NCBI RefSeq assembly: GCF_009758205.1
Contig: NZ_WRXN01000002.1
Coordinates: 310,001 to 374,000, forward strand
Source of the DNA: Chitinophaga tropicalis
GTDB lineage: Bacteria; Bacteroidota; Bacteroidia; Chitinophagales; Chitinophagaceae
DNA length: 64,000 nt
Reading direction: 5' to 3'
A program made the translations under genes and the position numbers. Within the stretch, counting starts at the first letter, position 1. Every line of letters starts with the position of its first letter. Positions 8,491 through 18,453 of this stretch are shown here, in pieces. A model generated the notes under the pieces. The model was not told the DNA's origin, searched no databases, and saw nothing but the letters and a program-made list of their open reading frames with translations.

Positions 8491-9114
8491 TCATGAAACT
8501 ACAAACCCCCAGTCCTCCAGTTTCTTCTTCGTCTCTTCATAGTTCTTATGTAAATGACCGTTTATTCCCAGCCCCTCAGCTACATTAATGAACATGGCCC
8601 TGTCATCAATATAAAGCACTTCTTCAGGTTTCACAAGTGCTATATCCAAAGCTATCCGCCAGATATCCGCATCCGGCTTACGAAAATGAACAAAGCAGGA
8701 GGAAATAAAGAAATCTACAAATTTATCGATACCGAAATGCTTTATCCGGTATTCATTCAGCTCCCGGCCTTCATTATTGACGATAGCTATTTTCAAACCA
8801 TACTTCGCCTTGATCTTACAAACCAGTTCTATCATCTCCGGATAAGCCTCTGTACGGGAGTACATGAATGACTTAAACTCCTCCCGCGTAAAAGGACGGT
8901 CTTCATAAAAGACTGTACGATGAAGATACTCTTCCAGTGTCAGTTTCCCTTCTTCATAAGTATCGAAGGTCAGGTGATGTCTTTCTTCAAGCTCTGGCAG
9001 GTCTAGCGAGAAAGTAGCTGCTGCCTGCCTCCTGGCTGCGCGGTCCCATCCATTGGTAAGCAATACGCCACCTATATCCAGGAATAATGTAGTGATTGTT
9101 GGTTTCTGCTGCAT
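8491..9114 (-). CDS. HAD-family hydrolase (YihX/sEH-like phosphatase)
   Basis: 207 residues from the ATG at 9114, with another ATG at 9135 as the alternative. Motif I is LFLDIGGVLLTNG: the nucleophile Asp is present and the second Asp is replaced by Gly, as in many YihX-type members. Motif II appears as IAIVNNEG, with Asn where Ser or Thr is usual. Motif III is the Lys of FRKPD, and motif IV is LYIDDRAMFINVAEGLG. The helical cap is the small C1 type. These enzymes dephosphorylate small sugar phosphates or related metabolites. The substrate here is unknown. The gene converges on the TlpA-like gene and is downstream of the porin, from which a terminator separates it. Confidence 0.85.
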   Translation of the reverse strand: MQQKPTITTLFLDIGGVLLTNGWDRAARRQAAATFSLDLPELEERHHLTFDTYEEGKLTLEEYLHRTVFYEDRPFTREEFKSFMYSRTEAYPEMIELVCKIKAKYGLKIAIVNNEGRELNEYRIKHFGIDKFVDFFISSCFVHFRKPDADIWRIALDIALVKPEEVLYIDDRAMFINVAEGLGINGHLHKNYEETKKKLEDWGFVVS

Positions 9115-9191
9115 ACCTAAAAATAATTGATTCATACTGAGCGGCCAAACGAAAATATTGGCGATATTATCTTTTCTCCTGCCGTTTTCAT

Positions 9192-9228
9192 AAAAAATGC
9201 CGCGATCTGGAAAGACCACGGCATTTTT
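9192..9228 (-). terminator. terminator after the porin gene
   Basis: On the minus strand AAAAATGCCG pairs with CGGCATTTTTT around a 16-base loop containing an inner TGG/CCA pairing. The T-run is part of the stem. It lies directly after the porin stop codon. Confidence 0.7.
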
Positions 9229-9247
9229 CTTCGTTACATCTGCACGT

Positions 9248-10591
9248 TTATAATCTGAAGTTTACAGCCAGTATAAGACGGTTCTCTGTCTTTACAAGAT
9301 CCGGCAGCCAGTCAGGATCTACAGGATCAGATGTAAAGCCTGTCTGGGAAGTAGTACCACCGGAACCGGCAAAGTATGGTACGTTGGCATTACGGTGCGC
9401 AAATTCCATTCTGAAAGTCACATAATCGCTCGGCATGACATCGAAAGTAGCGCTCAGCTGAGTCATTTTAAGGCTTTTGCCTGAAGCTATTGCCTTGTCA
9501 TAAGCATTGGGCTGAGCTGACGGAGCGGCAGGTGCAAACGCCAGGTAACCACCCGGGTTAGTCACATAATCTCCTCTCAGCGTCAACGCCAGTTTATTTT
9601 TATTGAACCATACACGGTGAGCCAGCGAACTTCCGGTCATGTAATTATCCTTTGCCTTCACACCATCGCCGGCCTGGAAACCATAGTGATTGTTCAGGCT
9701 GAAAGCCGCCTGGGTGATACCTTTTGAACCCGGATTCCTGTAGTAACGCGCTACAATGCTGTTATCATGATGGAACCTGCGGACTTTAGACAGCCTTTCG
9801 GAACCAGCTATATGTGTGTCATTCCCGTAATAGAAGTTAGCTACTAACTGAACATTTTCAGAAGGACGGTAGTAGTTGGAGTTACCGAAGCCAATGTTCC
9901 TGCTCCAGCTGTTATAGCTCTGCCAGCCATTCAGCAGCCAGAGCTCTGTTTTATACTTTTTAGAAGGATAGAACTGTAATCTCGCACCCTGGAAATAGAA
10001 AGGGGTGAACTCGCATACCATACTACGCTGATAGCTCCAGTTCTCCTGCAGCACATAGCTCTCCAGCCCGATATAGCTCATGAAGATACCTGCTTCCAGG
10101 TTCAGGCCGTAAGCGACGTTAAAATGATAACCTGCGGCGGCTTCACGTATAAATTTCAGATCGCCGGTACCTGTGTTACGTCCCCTGGCTACAGAACCAT
10201 CTGCTTCCTGTACAATGTGCAGCATATTACCCGTTTGCAACCATAAACGGCCTATCACGTTCTTATAATTGCTTTCAATCCCGATGCTGGCCTGGTTAAT
10301 AGTGAACTCATTGGTCCTGCCGGTGCTGGCAGAGATAGTTTGTGTATTGTCTTTAGGACGTGCAAAGTTGTAGTTGAAATAAACGTCTGTAAGCACGGTT
10401 GCCGTAAGAATGGTTTCCCCGTTTTTATCTGTGAGGGAGAGGGGAGAGGACGACTGCCTGTTCTGTCCGTTGATCCACGTGAGATTCATGCCTTCAAAGG
10501 GAACTTTGGATGTTGCAGGTTGGATAGAATCCTGGGCTACAGTAACCAGCGCGGAACAGACCATGACAGCTGTAAGTAATTGCTTTTTCAT
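9248..10591 (-). CDS. outer-membrane beta-barrel porin-like protein
   Basis: 447 residues from the ATG at 10591, which opens a signal peptide (MKKQLLTAVMVCSALVTVAQ). The remainder is made of alternating amphipathic strands with many aromatic residues, ending LILAVNFRL, a typical C-terminal barrel strand. It resembles Bacteroidota porins of the OmpL-like/BBP2 group that often sit beside kdp genes. Here it is separated from the kdp operon by a protease gene on the opposite strand. A sequence like the kdp sigma-54-type element lies at 10618-10634, upstream of its start, which suggests shared control (inference). A role in passage of potassium or other small solutes across the outer membrane is plausible but unproven. 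Confidence 0.7.
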   Translation of the reverse strand: MKKQLLTAVMVCSALVTVAQDSIQPATSKVPFEGMNLTWINGQNRQSSSPLSLTDKNGETILTATVLTDVYFNYNFARPKDNTQTISASTGRTNEFTINQASIGIESNYKNVIGRLWLQTGNMLHIVQEADGSVARGRNTGTGDLKFIREAAAGYHFNVAYGLNLEAGIFMSYIGLESYVLQENWSYQRSMVCEFTPFYFQGARLQFYPSKKYKTELWLLNGWQSYNSWSRNIGFGNSNYYRPSENVQLVANFYYGNDTHIAGSERLSKVRRFHHDNSIVARYYRNPGSKGITQAAFSLNNHYGFQAGDGVKAKDNYMTGSSLAHRVWFNKNKLALTLRGDYVTNPGGYLAFAPAAPSAQPNAYDKAIASGKSLKMTQLSATFDVMPSDYVTFRMEFAHRNANVPYFAGSGGTTSQTGFTSDPVDPDWLPDLVKTENRLILAVNFRL

Positions 10592-10617
10592 GCTAATTAA
10601 ATAATTTGGATCATTAA

Positions 10618-10634
10618 TGCCAAAGCAGATGCCT
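10618..10634 (-). promoter_or_regulatory. possible sigma-54-type promoter element of the porin gene
   Basis: The minus strand reads AGGCATCTGCTTTGGCA, with GGCAT and TTGG in near-consensus -24/-12 spacing. GC follows one base later than in the classical GG-N10-GC pattern. The core TCAGGCAT...TTGGC also occurs in the kdp element at 20764-20779. It is 27 bases from the porin ATG. Confidence 0.35.
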
Positions 10635-10689
10635 GAAAAGCTCACCTATTCTTAAATAATTGATAGTTATTGCATTAACAACAAGTCAA

Positions 10690-10725
10690 AACATAATGTT
10701 CTGTTAAAACCGTCTCATTATGAGA
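10690..10725. repeat. two short palindromes between divergent porin and M48 genes
   Basis: AACATAATGTT (10690-10700) and TCTCATTATGAGA (10713-10725) are perfect odd-length palindromes 12 bases apart. They lie in the only gap between two divergent genes and may be operator sites. No known regulator motif is assigned. Confidence 0.35.
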
Positions 10726-10789
10726 GGCATATTTATTGATTTTGAGAATTTTCTTAGGTATATTTATAGACATATTCCTCCCTTATCTG

Positions 10790-12895
10790 ATGAAAGATTT
10801 TCTGTATCCGGATGCACCGGTTCACATAGATGCCAGCAAGCTTGTACCTTCTGCGGGCTTCCGCAAACAGGCCGTCAAGGTAATTATCGGTATTGTACTC
10901 TTCCTGCTGACATACCTTACGTTATTAGCCGCTGCTATTGCGCTGGCAGTACTGTGCTGCTGGGCAGGAATCTGGGTCATCAGTGCCGGTTTCTCAACTA
11001 TGGCTATTATTATCGGAGCAGGGCTGCTGGCGCTGGGAGGGTCGGTGTTGTTCTTTATGATCAAGTTTATATTTGCCATATCAAAAGACGAGAATAGCGG
11101 GAGAGTAGAGGTCACAGAAGAACAGCAACCCCGGCTGTTCACTTTTATTCGCCAGCTTACTTTCGAAACCAATACGCAATTCCCCCGGCGCATATATCTG
11201 TCACCCGAAGTGAATGCCTGTGTATTTTACAATTCCAGCTTCTGGAGCATGTTCCTCCCCGTACGCAAGAACCTTGAAATAGGGCTAGGCCTTGTGAACA
11301 GTATCAACATCAGTGAATTTAAAGCAGTAATGGCCCATGAATTTGGTCACTTCAGCCAGCGCAGCATGAAGCTGGGCAGCTTTACATATAATGCTAACCG
11401 CATTATCCATAATATGCTGTATGATAATAAAGGCTATGCAGCTTTCCTGGAGAAATGGGCCAGCATAGATGGCGTATTATCCATTATGGCGGTAATAACG
11501 GTTAAGATAGCAGAAGGCATTCAATGGATACTCAGAGGGATCTATAAACTGATCAACAAAAATTATATGGCCCTGAGCAGGGAAATGGAATTTCATGCAG
11601 ACACGATTGCCGCCAGCGTAGCAGGAGGGAACAACCTGGCAACGGCACTCAGCCGTATAGAGCTGGCAGGAGGTTGTTATTCAGTTTGTATCAGCACTGC
11701 TTCTGAAAGGCTGAAGGAAAAGAAAATAACACGTAATATCTTCCAGAACCAGCTCGTTGTTTGCCGTACACTGGTCAGCAAACACGGACTTGCATTGAAA
11801 AATGGGTTGCCGGAGGTAACTTCACAATTCATCAATTCCTTTTCCTCCTCCAGGATCAATTATAAAGACCAGTGGGCCAGTCACCCATCACTTGAAGAAA
11901 GGACGCAGCACCTGGAATCTGTAGGAATGGATGCTGTAGCAAACCAGACTTCTGCATGGGCTATATTCGATAATACAGCTCAATTGCAGGAAGAACTTAC
12001 GGAAAAAGTATATCGTTCCGTCGAATTGGAAAAGGACCTTGTTCCCTACGATGCAGAAGAATTTGAAAAATGGTACATAGAAAGAAGGGAAGCGTACCGT
12101 TTACCGGATACCTATAAAGGATTTTACGATGAGCGCTATATCAGTATAAAAGACTGGGACCTCAGCCTTGTAAAAAACACCCCTGTACCTGCAACCCGGC
12201 TGGAAGAGCTGTTCACTGAAGAGAATGGACGGCTTTATACAACAATACGCAACAATGAATCTGACCTCTCTTTGCTGAAAGCCATTCAAAACGGGCAAAT
12301 GGAAATAGACAGTTTTGACTTTGACGGGAAGAAATACAAATGTAAAGATAGTGCTGGTATTATAACCAGCCTGGAAGCAGAAATAGCTGCCGGCCATGAA
12401 AAACTTGCGCAGCTGGAAAAACAGGCCTTTGCATTCTTTTACAGGATCAGTGAAAATAAGGAGATGTTGCTGGAACAATACCAGAGCTTTATTGATTTCA
12501 GCAAAAGGACGGAGAACTTTACCGGTCTCCTGAACAGGATAAGCCAGGTGTTTCAGCCATTCTTCAGGGGAAGTGTTTCTTTTCAGCAGGCAGAGGCTAT
12601 TATAGGTGGGCTTAAAGAAAATGAAGAGAAAGAGCTGAAGCAACAACTGCAATCTTTCATGGAAGAAGAAATTATCACTGAAAGCTCTCCAGACAACCTG
12701 CTGAAACGGTGCCGTGAGTTTGTACAAAGCCAGTACGCCTATTTTGGCGCTTTGCAACTACATAATGAAGAATTGAATACCTTACACAGCATCGGTTTTC
12801 CTGTACTGGACGAGCTGGAAGAAGTACGTTTCAGATATTATAAACAGATGCTGCTTACACAACTGGATATGCATAAACGTTATACAGCCGCCTGA
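10790..12895 (+). CDS. M48-family membrane metalloprotease with long C-terminal domain
   Basis: 701 residues from the ATG at 10790. The earlier in-frame TTG at 10736 lies in a likely promoter (ATTG-N20-TATATTTA). Two hydrophobic segments (about 33-60 and 67-88) precede the catalytic domain. The zinc site is HEFGH at 183-187, with the third ligand Glu267 in EFHAD. These features define M48 peptidases such as HtpX, which degrade damaged membrane proteins. The C-terminal half, from about residue 360, is a long charged helical region that ordinary HtpX (about 290 residues) lacks. Similar two-part M48 proteins exist in Bacteroidota. Its last 16 bases overlap the end of the converging histidine kinase gene. 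Confidence 0.85.
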   Translation: MKDFLYPDAPVHIDASKLVPSAGFRKQAVKVIIGIVLFLLTYLTLLAAAIALAVLCCWAGIWVISAGFSTMAIIIGAGLLALGGSVLFFMIKFIFAISKDENSGRVEVTEEQQPRLFTFIRQLTFETNTQFPRRIYLSPEVNACVFYNSSFWSMFLPVRKNLEIGLGLVNSINISEFKAVMAHEFGHFSQRSMKLGSFTYNANRIIHNMLYDNKGYAAFLEKWASIDGVLSIMAVITVKIAEGIQWILRGIYKLINKNYMALSREMEFHADTIAASVAGGNNLATALSRIELAGGCYSVCISTASERLKEKKITRNIFQNQLVVCRTLVSKHGLALKNGLPEVTSQFINSFSSSRINYKDQWASHPSLEERTQHLESVGMDAVANQTSAWAIFDNTAQLQEELTEKVYRSVELEKDLVPYDAEEFEKWYIERREAYRLPDTYKGFYDERYISIKDWDLSLVKNTPVPATRLEELFTEENGRLYTTIRNNESDLSLLKAIQNGQMEIDSFDFDGKKYKCKDSAGIITSLEAEIAAGHEKLAQLEKQAFAFFYRISENKEMLLEQYQSFIDFSKRTENFTGLLNRISQVFQPFFRGSVSFQQAEAIIGGLKENEEKELKQQLQSFMEEEIITESSPDNLLKRCREFVQSQYAYFGALQLHNEELNTLHSIGFPVLDELEEVRFRYYKQMLLTQLDMHKRYTAA

Positions 12896-14583
12896 TATAC
12901 CGGCAAGCTGAATCCAAAGGTGCTGCCTTCTCCAAAACGGCTTTTCACCCATATATGACCTCCCTGGGCTTCTATAAACTCCCGGGAAATAGACAGTCCA
13001 AGACCGGTGCCTACTTTTTCAGGAGTGCCCGGCACTTTAAAGTAGCGGTCAAATATTCTTGACAGGTATTTCTCTTCTATACCCCGGCCGTGATCTTCCA
13101 CTGAAAAGAGTATGTTATTATCCCGCATGCTGGTGGTAAGCACCACCTCGCCATCTTCAGGAGAATATTTAACAGCATTGGTGAGGAAATTGGTAAGTAC
13201 CCACGCCGTTTTTTCCGGGTCCGTCAGCATCTTCTGCTCATACGTACCCTGATCTATTTTAATAGTGATGTTCTTTTGCTGTGCCAGCGAACTGACAGTG
13301 CTGGTAGCATTATCTATGATAATCTCCGGCAATACCGGTTCCAGTTTCAGTTGTATATGCCCGGTTTCCACCTGGCTCATATTAAGCAGCTCACTCGTTA
13401 TCTTCAGCAACCGCTCTGCATCATCAGTAATACTTTTCACCAGTTCCTCCTGTTCGCTGTTCACATTCCCCACCCGGTCATCCATCAGCAGCTGAGCGCT
13501 CATTTTAATGGAAGCTATAGGTGTTTTCAGCTCATGTGAGATGGTGGCAATGAAGTTGGTCTTCGCTTCATTCAGCTCATGGAAAGGAGTGATGTTGCGC
13601 AGCACTATTACCTGACCTATTACTTTTTCATTGTTGGTAACGCTGAGCACATCGAGGTGAAAATAGCTCTCTTTCTGATCTGCATAGATCTTCAGTTCCC
13701 TGTTCTGCCCTTTTTCCTGCAACAGGCTGCGCATCAGGTCATTACTGATGGCAATGTCCGGGGCGTATTTTCCTCTTATTTCCACTTCTTTTATTCCCAG
13801 CAGGTTTTCTGCCACCTTATTGAGGAACAATAGGTTCCTGTTCTCGTCCAGTCCGATGATACCGTCATTCATCTGGTTGATGATGGTATCTATGCGGCTC
13901 TTTTCAAATTTGATATGCGCCAGGTTACTGTGTTCATATTCATCCAGCTTCTCTGCCATGGTGTTGAAAGCTTTGGCAAGGTCCCCGAATTCATCATGTT
14001 GGGATATCCTGATACGCTTGGTGTAATCTTTATTAACGATGGCTTTGATACCCTCCGACAGGGTCTGTATAGGCTCACTGATAATCGATGGGAAGTTAAC
14101 GGCCAGTGTAAATGCCACAAGGGCCAGTAAACCAAACACTATCATGAGATAGTTGCTGAAACGCCGGGCATTGGCTTCTGCCAGCTGGTTCTTATGCAGG
14201 ATGGCCTGCTGGTTGGCCGTATTGATCTCATATATCCGTTGCCGGATAAGGGCCTCCAGTGAATCGTTCTCCGGGTGATGTTTCAGCTGTTCAAATATAT
14301 TCCGTACAGCGCTGGTTGCAGCGCCTTCTCCTGGTTCTGTAATGTTACGTTCCTGCTTGCTGAGGTTGAACTCGAATTTGCGCAGCATGTTGGTATCCCA
14401 TGCCTGCTGCTCCAGCAGGGAGAGCATATTGTTACTGTATACCAGCGTTTCGTAGTTATCTTCCAGGATAAGACGGGCATCTTTCTTCATCTGGTAAATG
14501 ATAATGATACCCAGTATGCCCGAAATGAGTATTGCCGTAAAGAGAAATCCGATGCCTATGCTTAGTTTGGTCTTGAGACGCAT
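12880..14583 (-). CDS. sensor histidine kinase of the kdp system (HAMP-PAS-HisKA-HATPase)
   Basis: 567 residues. Transmembrane helices at about 6-31 and 144-166 enclose a periplasmic region. A HAMP domain (about 167-220) and a PAS domain (about 230-335) follow, then the phospho-acceptor His350 in SHELKTPIASIK. The ATPase domain has DHGRGIEEKYLSRIFDRYF and GTGLGLSISREF motifs. It starts one base after the stop of the KdpD N-terminal gene (TAA-c-ATG), so together they replace full-length KdpD. It lacks the four-helix DUF4118 membrane part of classical KdpD, so it is a different kinase recruited to the operon and not a frameshifted KdpD half. Its likely partner is the NtrC-type regulator at 20886-22238 (inference). 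Confidence 0.85.
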   Translation of the reverse strand: MRLKTKLSIGIGFLFTAILISGILGIIIIYQMKKDARLILEDNYETLVYSNNMLSLLEQQAWDTNMLRKFEFNLSKQERNITEPGEGAATSAVRNIFEQLKHHPENDSLEALIRQRIYEINTANQQAILHKNQLAEANARRFSNYLMIVFGLLALVAFTLAVNFPSIISEPIQTLSEGIKAIVNKDYTKRIRISQHDEFGDLAKAFNTMAEKLDEYEHSNLAHIKFEKSRIDTIINQMNDGIIGLDENRNLLFLNKVAENLLGIKEVEIRGKYAPDIAISNDLMRSLLQEKGQNRELKIYADQKESYFHLDVLSVTNNEKVIGQVIVLRNITPFHELNEAKTNFIATISHELKTPIASIKMSAQLLMDDRVGNVNSEQEELVKSITDDAERLLKITSELLNMSQVETGHIQLKLEPVLPEIIIDNATSTVSSLAQQKNITIKIDQGTYEQKMLTDPEKTAWVLTNFLTNAVKYSPEDGEVVLTTSMRDNNILFSVEDHGRGIEEKYLSRIFDRYFKVPGTPEKVGTGLGLSISREFIEAQGGHIWVKSRFGEGSTFGFSLPVYQAAV

Positions 14584-14584
14584 G

Positions 14585-15709
14585 TTAGGACAAAATTATA
14601 ATGTCTATGTCCGATTCTGACAATTTACCCAGTAATTGTGCAAATACGGCCGTGTTTAAAAGCATGCCCATTACATTGAGATGAGGCTTACCTATGCAGA
14701 TAGTGGTAATATTCTTCTCTTCTGCGGTATGGATAATACTTTTGGCAATATTAGCATTTTTTATCTTTATCACTTCTCCACCCAGTTCCATAGCCAGTTT
14801 AAAGTTATTGATCAGGTGCCGCTGGGATGCCAGCCCTATCTTATCGCCATGCTCTTTCGGGGTCTGCACATACAGCACATACCACCGTGAATGATAATAG
14901 GCGGCCAGCCTGGCGGTTTTACGGATCACTTTTTTAGCGATGTTATGATTACTGCCTATACAGGCCAGGAAACGTTCATTACGCAGGTGACCGGTATTGG
15001 GCAGGGCAGATTCTATCTTACGTTCTACCTGTGTAGCTACTTCTTTCAGCGCCAGTTCCCTCAGCTGTAATATCCTTTCCGGCTGGAAGAAGTTCTTCAT
15101 GGCTACGGCAATCTTATCCTGCGTATAGATCTTTCCTTCCTTCAGCCGGGTGATCAGCTCATCTGCTGTAAGGTCAATGTTCACCACTTCATCTGCCTGT
15201 TGCAATACAAGGTCGGGTATACGCTCTGCCACATCTATACCGGTGATGTTACGTACCTCTTCCTGAAGGCCTTCAAGGTGCTGGATATTGACTGCGCTGA
15301 TCACGTTGATGCCGGCGTCCAGTATCTCCATTACGTCCTGCCAGCGCTTCTCATTCTTACTTCCTTCAATATTGGTATGCGCCAGCTCATCTATGACCAC
15401 CACTTCCGGATGAAGGTTTAATACCGCCTGTGTATCCAGCTCTTCCAGCTCTTTGCCTTTGTAAAAGAGTTGCCTGCGGGGAATGACAGGCAGGCCTTCC
15501 AGCAGCGCATGTGTTTCCGCCCTGTTGTGCGTTTCAATATAGGCTACCTTGATATCAACGCCATTGCGCAGGAGGGTTTTAGCCTCCTGCAGCATGCGGT
15601 AGGTTTTTCCTACACCGGCGCTCATCCCGATATAGATCTTGAACTTTCCCCTCCTGGACTGACGTATCAGGTCCAGGAAGTGTTGTGCATTATTTTCTTT
15701 TTCGGTCAT
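14585..15709 (-). CDS. kdpD: KdpD N-terminal sensor protein (KdpD plus USP domains, no kinase)
   Basis: 374 residues. The KdpD domain occupies about 20-230, with the Walker A motif at residues 28-36 (GMSAGVGKT) and VVIDELAHTN as the second motif. A universal-stress-protein-like domain covers about 245-370. In classical KdpD these cytoplasmic domains sense K+ and nucleotides and regulate the attached kinase. Here the gene ends after them, and a distinct histidine kinase follows after one base. The split form is found in other Bacteroidota (family knowledge). It is the seventh gene of the minus-strand kdp operon, 72 bases after kdpC. Confidence 0.88.
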   Translation of the reverse strand: MTEKENNAQHFLDLIRQSRRGKFKIYIGMSAGVGKTYRMLQEAKTLLRNGVDIKVAYIETHNRAETHALLEGLPVIPRRQLFYKGKELEELDTQAVLNLHPEVVVIDELAHTNIEGSKNEKRWQDVMEILDAGINVISAVNIQHLEGLQEEVRNITGIDVAERIPDLVLQQADEVVNIDLTADELITRLKEGKIYTQDKIAVAMKNFFQPERILQLRELALKEVATQVERKIESALPNTGHLRNERFLACIGSNHNIAKKVIRKTARLAAYYHSRWYVLYVQTPKEHGDKIGLASQRHLINNFKLAMELGGEVIKIKNANIAKSIIHTAEEKNITTICIGKPHLNVMGMLLNTAVFAQLLGKLSESDIDIIILS

Positions 15710-15781
15710 GCCGGTGCATATCTGTTATGATCAGTAACAATTTCAGTTGCCTCTTGTTCGTTGTCCATCGTCGTTGTTCGT

Positions 15782-16345
15782 TTATTTTAAAGTATCAAGG
15801 GCAATGTTGAGTTTCAGCACATTTACTTTGGAAGGGCCTGCTATTCCCATCAGTGGCCCCTGTATATGCTCTGTTACCAGTGCTGTCAGCTTCTGTTCGG
15901 AAATACCGCGTACAGCTGCTACACGTTTCACCTGTACCAGCGCGGCGGCAGGAGAAAGGTCCGGGTCCAGGCCGCTGCCGGACGCTGTTACCAGCTCCGC
16001 AGGAATATCTTCTTTCGGGATACCGGGATTATGTGCCAGGAATGTATCGATACGTTCCTGTACAGTTTTCTGATAGTCAGGATTGGAAGCGCCTTTATTG
16101 GAACCCGCCGATCCTGCGGCGTTGTAGTTCACAGCAGAAGGACGGCCCTGGAAATATTTGTCTGCTGTAAACTGCTGACCCACATTTTCATAACCTACCA
16201 CTTTACCATTTACACTGACAGTCTTCCCTTTACCGCCACCAGGGGCCAGTTTGGCCACGGCAGCAATCAGCGCCGGGTATAATACGGCCAGCAGCAATAC
16301 CAGTAACAGGGTAAGTTTTATAGAAGGAAGGAAATACTTTTTCAT
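15782..16345 (-). CDS. kdpC: potassium-transporting ATPase subunit KdpC
   Basis: 187 residues, the usual KdpC length. One N-terminal membrane helix (about 9-31) is followed by a periplasmic domain with the family signatures GYENVGQQFT, YFQGRPSAVNYNAAGSAGSN and VTASGSGLDPDLSPAAAL. KdpC stabilises the KdpFABC complex and promotes nucleotide binding by KdpB. It starts 6 bases after the kdpB stop. Confidence 0.97.
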   Translation of the reverse strand: MKKYFLPSIKLTLLLVLLLAVLYPALIAAVAKLAPGGGKGKTVSVNGKVVGYENVGQQFTADKYFQGRPSAVNYNAAGSAGSNKGASNPDYQKTVQERIDTFLAHNPGIPKEDIPAELVTASGSGLDPDLSPAAALVQVKRVAAVRGISEQKLTALVTEHIQGPLMGIAGPSKVNVLKLNIALDTLK

Positions 16346-16351
16346 TTTTTT

Positions 16352-18406
16352 TTACATAAAAAGGGTGAGGAATAAGTCTATCAGCTTGATGCCCACAAAG
16401 GGGATCACCACACCACCAAGACCATAGATAAACAGATTTCTGCGCAATAAGGCGCTGGCGCCTATCGGCTTATAGGCTACGCCTTTCAGGGCCAGCGGGA
16501 TCAGTGCCGGGATAATGATGGCATTAAAGATCACAGCAGAAAGAATAGCGCTCTCCGGGCTTGCCAGGTGCATGATGTTCAATCCCTGTAAGGCTGGAAC
16601 AGCGGTTACAAAAAGTGCTGGTACAATAGCAAAATATTTTGCTACGTCGTTTGCGATAGAAAAAGTAGTTAAAGTACCTCTTGTCATTAGCAGCTGTTTG
16701 CCTATTTCAACGATCTCTATAAGTTTGGTAGGATCGTTATCAAGGTCCACCATATTGCCAGCTTCCTTGGCAGCCTGTGTACCACTGTTCATGGCCACAC
16801 CTACGTCTGCCTGGGCCAGGGCAGGAGCATCGTTGGTACCGTCGCCCATCATGGCTACAAGTTTACCACCTTCCTGCTCTTTACGGATGTACAGCATTTT
16901 ATCTTCCGGTTTGGCTTCAGCTATGAAATCATCCACACCCGCCTTTTCCGCAATATATTTTGCCGTCAGCGGGTTATCGCCCGTTACCATTACCGTTTTA
17001 ACCCCCATACGGCGCAGGCGTTCAAACCTTTCCTGTATACCGGGCTTGATAATGTCCTGCAGCTCTATTACGCCGAGCACTGTTTCATTCTGGCTCACTA
17101 CCAGCGGAGTACCGCCATTGGAAGATATCTCCTTTACCTTTTCCTCAGTTTCGGCAGGGAAAGTATGACCTGCTTTCTGTACGATGTTACGGATAGCGTC
17201 ATAAGCGCCTTTCCTGATACGTACGCCTTCAATATTCACTCCACTGCTGCGGGTCTCAGCTGTGAACTGTATGAAAACAGCGTCTTCAACATTCAGCTGA
17301 GAGGCCTTGATGCCTTTTTCTGCCGCCAGCTCTACGATAGATTTACCTTCCGGGGTATCGTCTGCCAGGGAAGCAAGCGTACATACTTCAAAAAACTCCT
17401 TCTTGCCAACAGCATTTGCAGGCCAGAAATGAGTGGCTTTACGGTTACCAATGGTAATGGTGCCTGTCTTGTCGAGCAATAGCGTGTCAAGATCGCCGGC
17501 AGTTTCCACCGCCTTACCGCTTTTAGTGATCACATTTGCCCTGAGCGCCCTGTCCATACCTGCAATACCGATGGCGCTTAACAGTCCGCCGATAGTAGTA
17601 GGAATAAGACACACAAAGAGGGATACGAACGCAGCAATAGTGATAGGTGTATTCGCATAATCGCCAAAGGGTTTGAGGGTAACGCAAACAATAGTGAAGA
17701 CCAGCGTAAAACTTGCCAGGAGAATGGTCAGGGCAATTTCGTTAGGTGTTTTCTGGCGACTTGCACCTTCCACCAGCGCAATCATTTTATCAAGGAAGCT
17801 CTCCCCGGGATCGGTAGTAACGCGCACCTTTATTTTGTCGCTCAATACTTTGGTGCCACCTGTTACAGACGATTTATCTCCACCGGATTCCCTGATAACA
17901 GGAGCAGATTCACCGGTGATAGCTGATTCATCGATAGTGGCAAGGCCATGAATGATCTCCCCATCCATCGGTATCATATCCCCGGCTTCACAAAGGAAGA
18001 TATCTCCTTTGCGCAGCTGTGAAGAAGGAACCACCTTTACTTCATCAGTAAATATTTCACCGATAAGGAAGACCTTTTTGGCAGGTGTTTCCTCTCTTGT
18101 TTTCCTCAGGCTTTCTGCCTGTGCTTTACCTCTTGCTTCAGCTATGGCTTCTGCGAAGTTGGCAAAGAGGAGGGTTAAGAAAAGAATGATGAACACGGCA
18201 AGATTATAACCGAAAGAGCCTTGTGTGGTGCTGCCAGTAAGTTTGATATAGAGCGTTACTATCAGCATGATAGCGGTGCCTATCTCTACGGTGAACATTA
18301 CAGGATTGCGGAACATGCTTTTAGGCGATAGCTTCAGGAACGCCTGTTTCAATGCCACACTCACCAGGGCCGGTTCAAAAAGTTTATGTTGTTTATGGTC
18401 AGACAT
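16352..18406 (-). CDS. kdpB: potassium-transporting P-type ATPase subunit KdpB
   Basis: 684 residues, normal for KdpB. The phosphorylation site is Asp312 in [14 protein letters not shown] (in AITGESAPV), [10 protein letters not shown] and [16 protein letters not shown] complete the P-type ATPase set. Membrane helices occur at about 35-75, 215-275 and 570-680. KdpB hydrolyses ATP to drive high-affinity K+ uptake through KdpA. It lies between kdpA (47-base gap) and kdpC (6-base gap). Confidence 0.98.
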   Translation of the reverse strand: MSDHKQHKLFEPALVSVALKQAFLKLSPKSMFRNPVMFTVEIGTAIMLIVTLYIKLTGSTTQGSFGYNLAVFIILFLTLLFANFAEAIAEARGKAQAESLRKTREETPAKKVFLIGEIFTDEVKVVPSSQLRKGDIFLCEAGDMIPMDGEIIHGLATIDESAITGESAPVIRESGGDKSSVTGGTKVLSDKIKVRVTTDPGESFLDKMIALVEGASRQKTPNEIALTILLASFTLVFTIVCVTLKPFGDYANTPITIAAFVSLFVCLIPTTIGGLLSAIGIAGMDRALRANVITKSGKAVETAGDLDTLLLDKTGTITIGNRKATHFWPANAVGKKEFFEVCTLASLADDTPEGKSIVELAAEKGIKASQLNVEDAVFIQFTAETRSSGVNIEGVRIRKGAYDAIRNIVQKAGHTFPAETEEKVKEISSNGGTPLVVSQNETVLGVIELQDIIKPGIQERFERLRRMGVKTVMVTGDNPLTAKYIAEKAGVDDFIAEAKPEDKMLYIRKEQEGGKLVAMMGDGTNDAPALAQADVGVAMNSGTQAAKEAGNMVDLDNDPTKLIEIVEIGKQLLMTRGTLTTFSIANDVAKYFAIVPALFVTAVPALQGLNIMHLASPESAILSAVIFNAIIIPALIPLALKGVAYKPIGASALLRRNLFIYGLGGVVIPFVGIKLIDLFLTLFM

Positions 18407-18453
18407 ACGAATTTATATTTACAGATATAAGCGGGTTTTCACAGGATAGCTTC

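Noticed and set aside
14583..14585. Split KdpD read as a frameshift or pseudogene
   Set aside because: The kinase gene has its own ATG, membrane helices, HAMP and PAS domains and does not continue KdpD. The TAA-c-ATG junction is a clean gene border.
15721..15781. Repeated TTGTTCGTT words between kdpC and the KdpD gene
   Set aside because: Two 9-base words in a T-rich gap are too short to claim a repeat family.
16515..17168. Plus-strand frame of 217 codons inside kdpB
   Set aside because: Antisense shadow of the P-type ATPase gene, without recognisable motifs.
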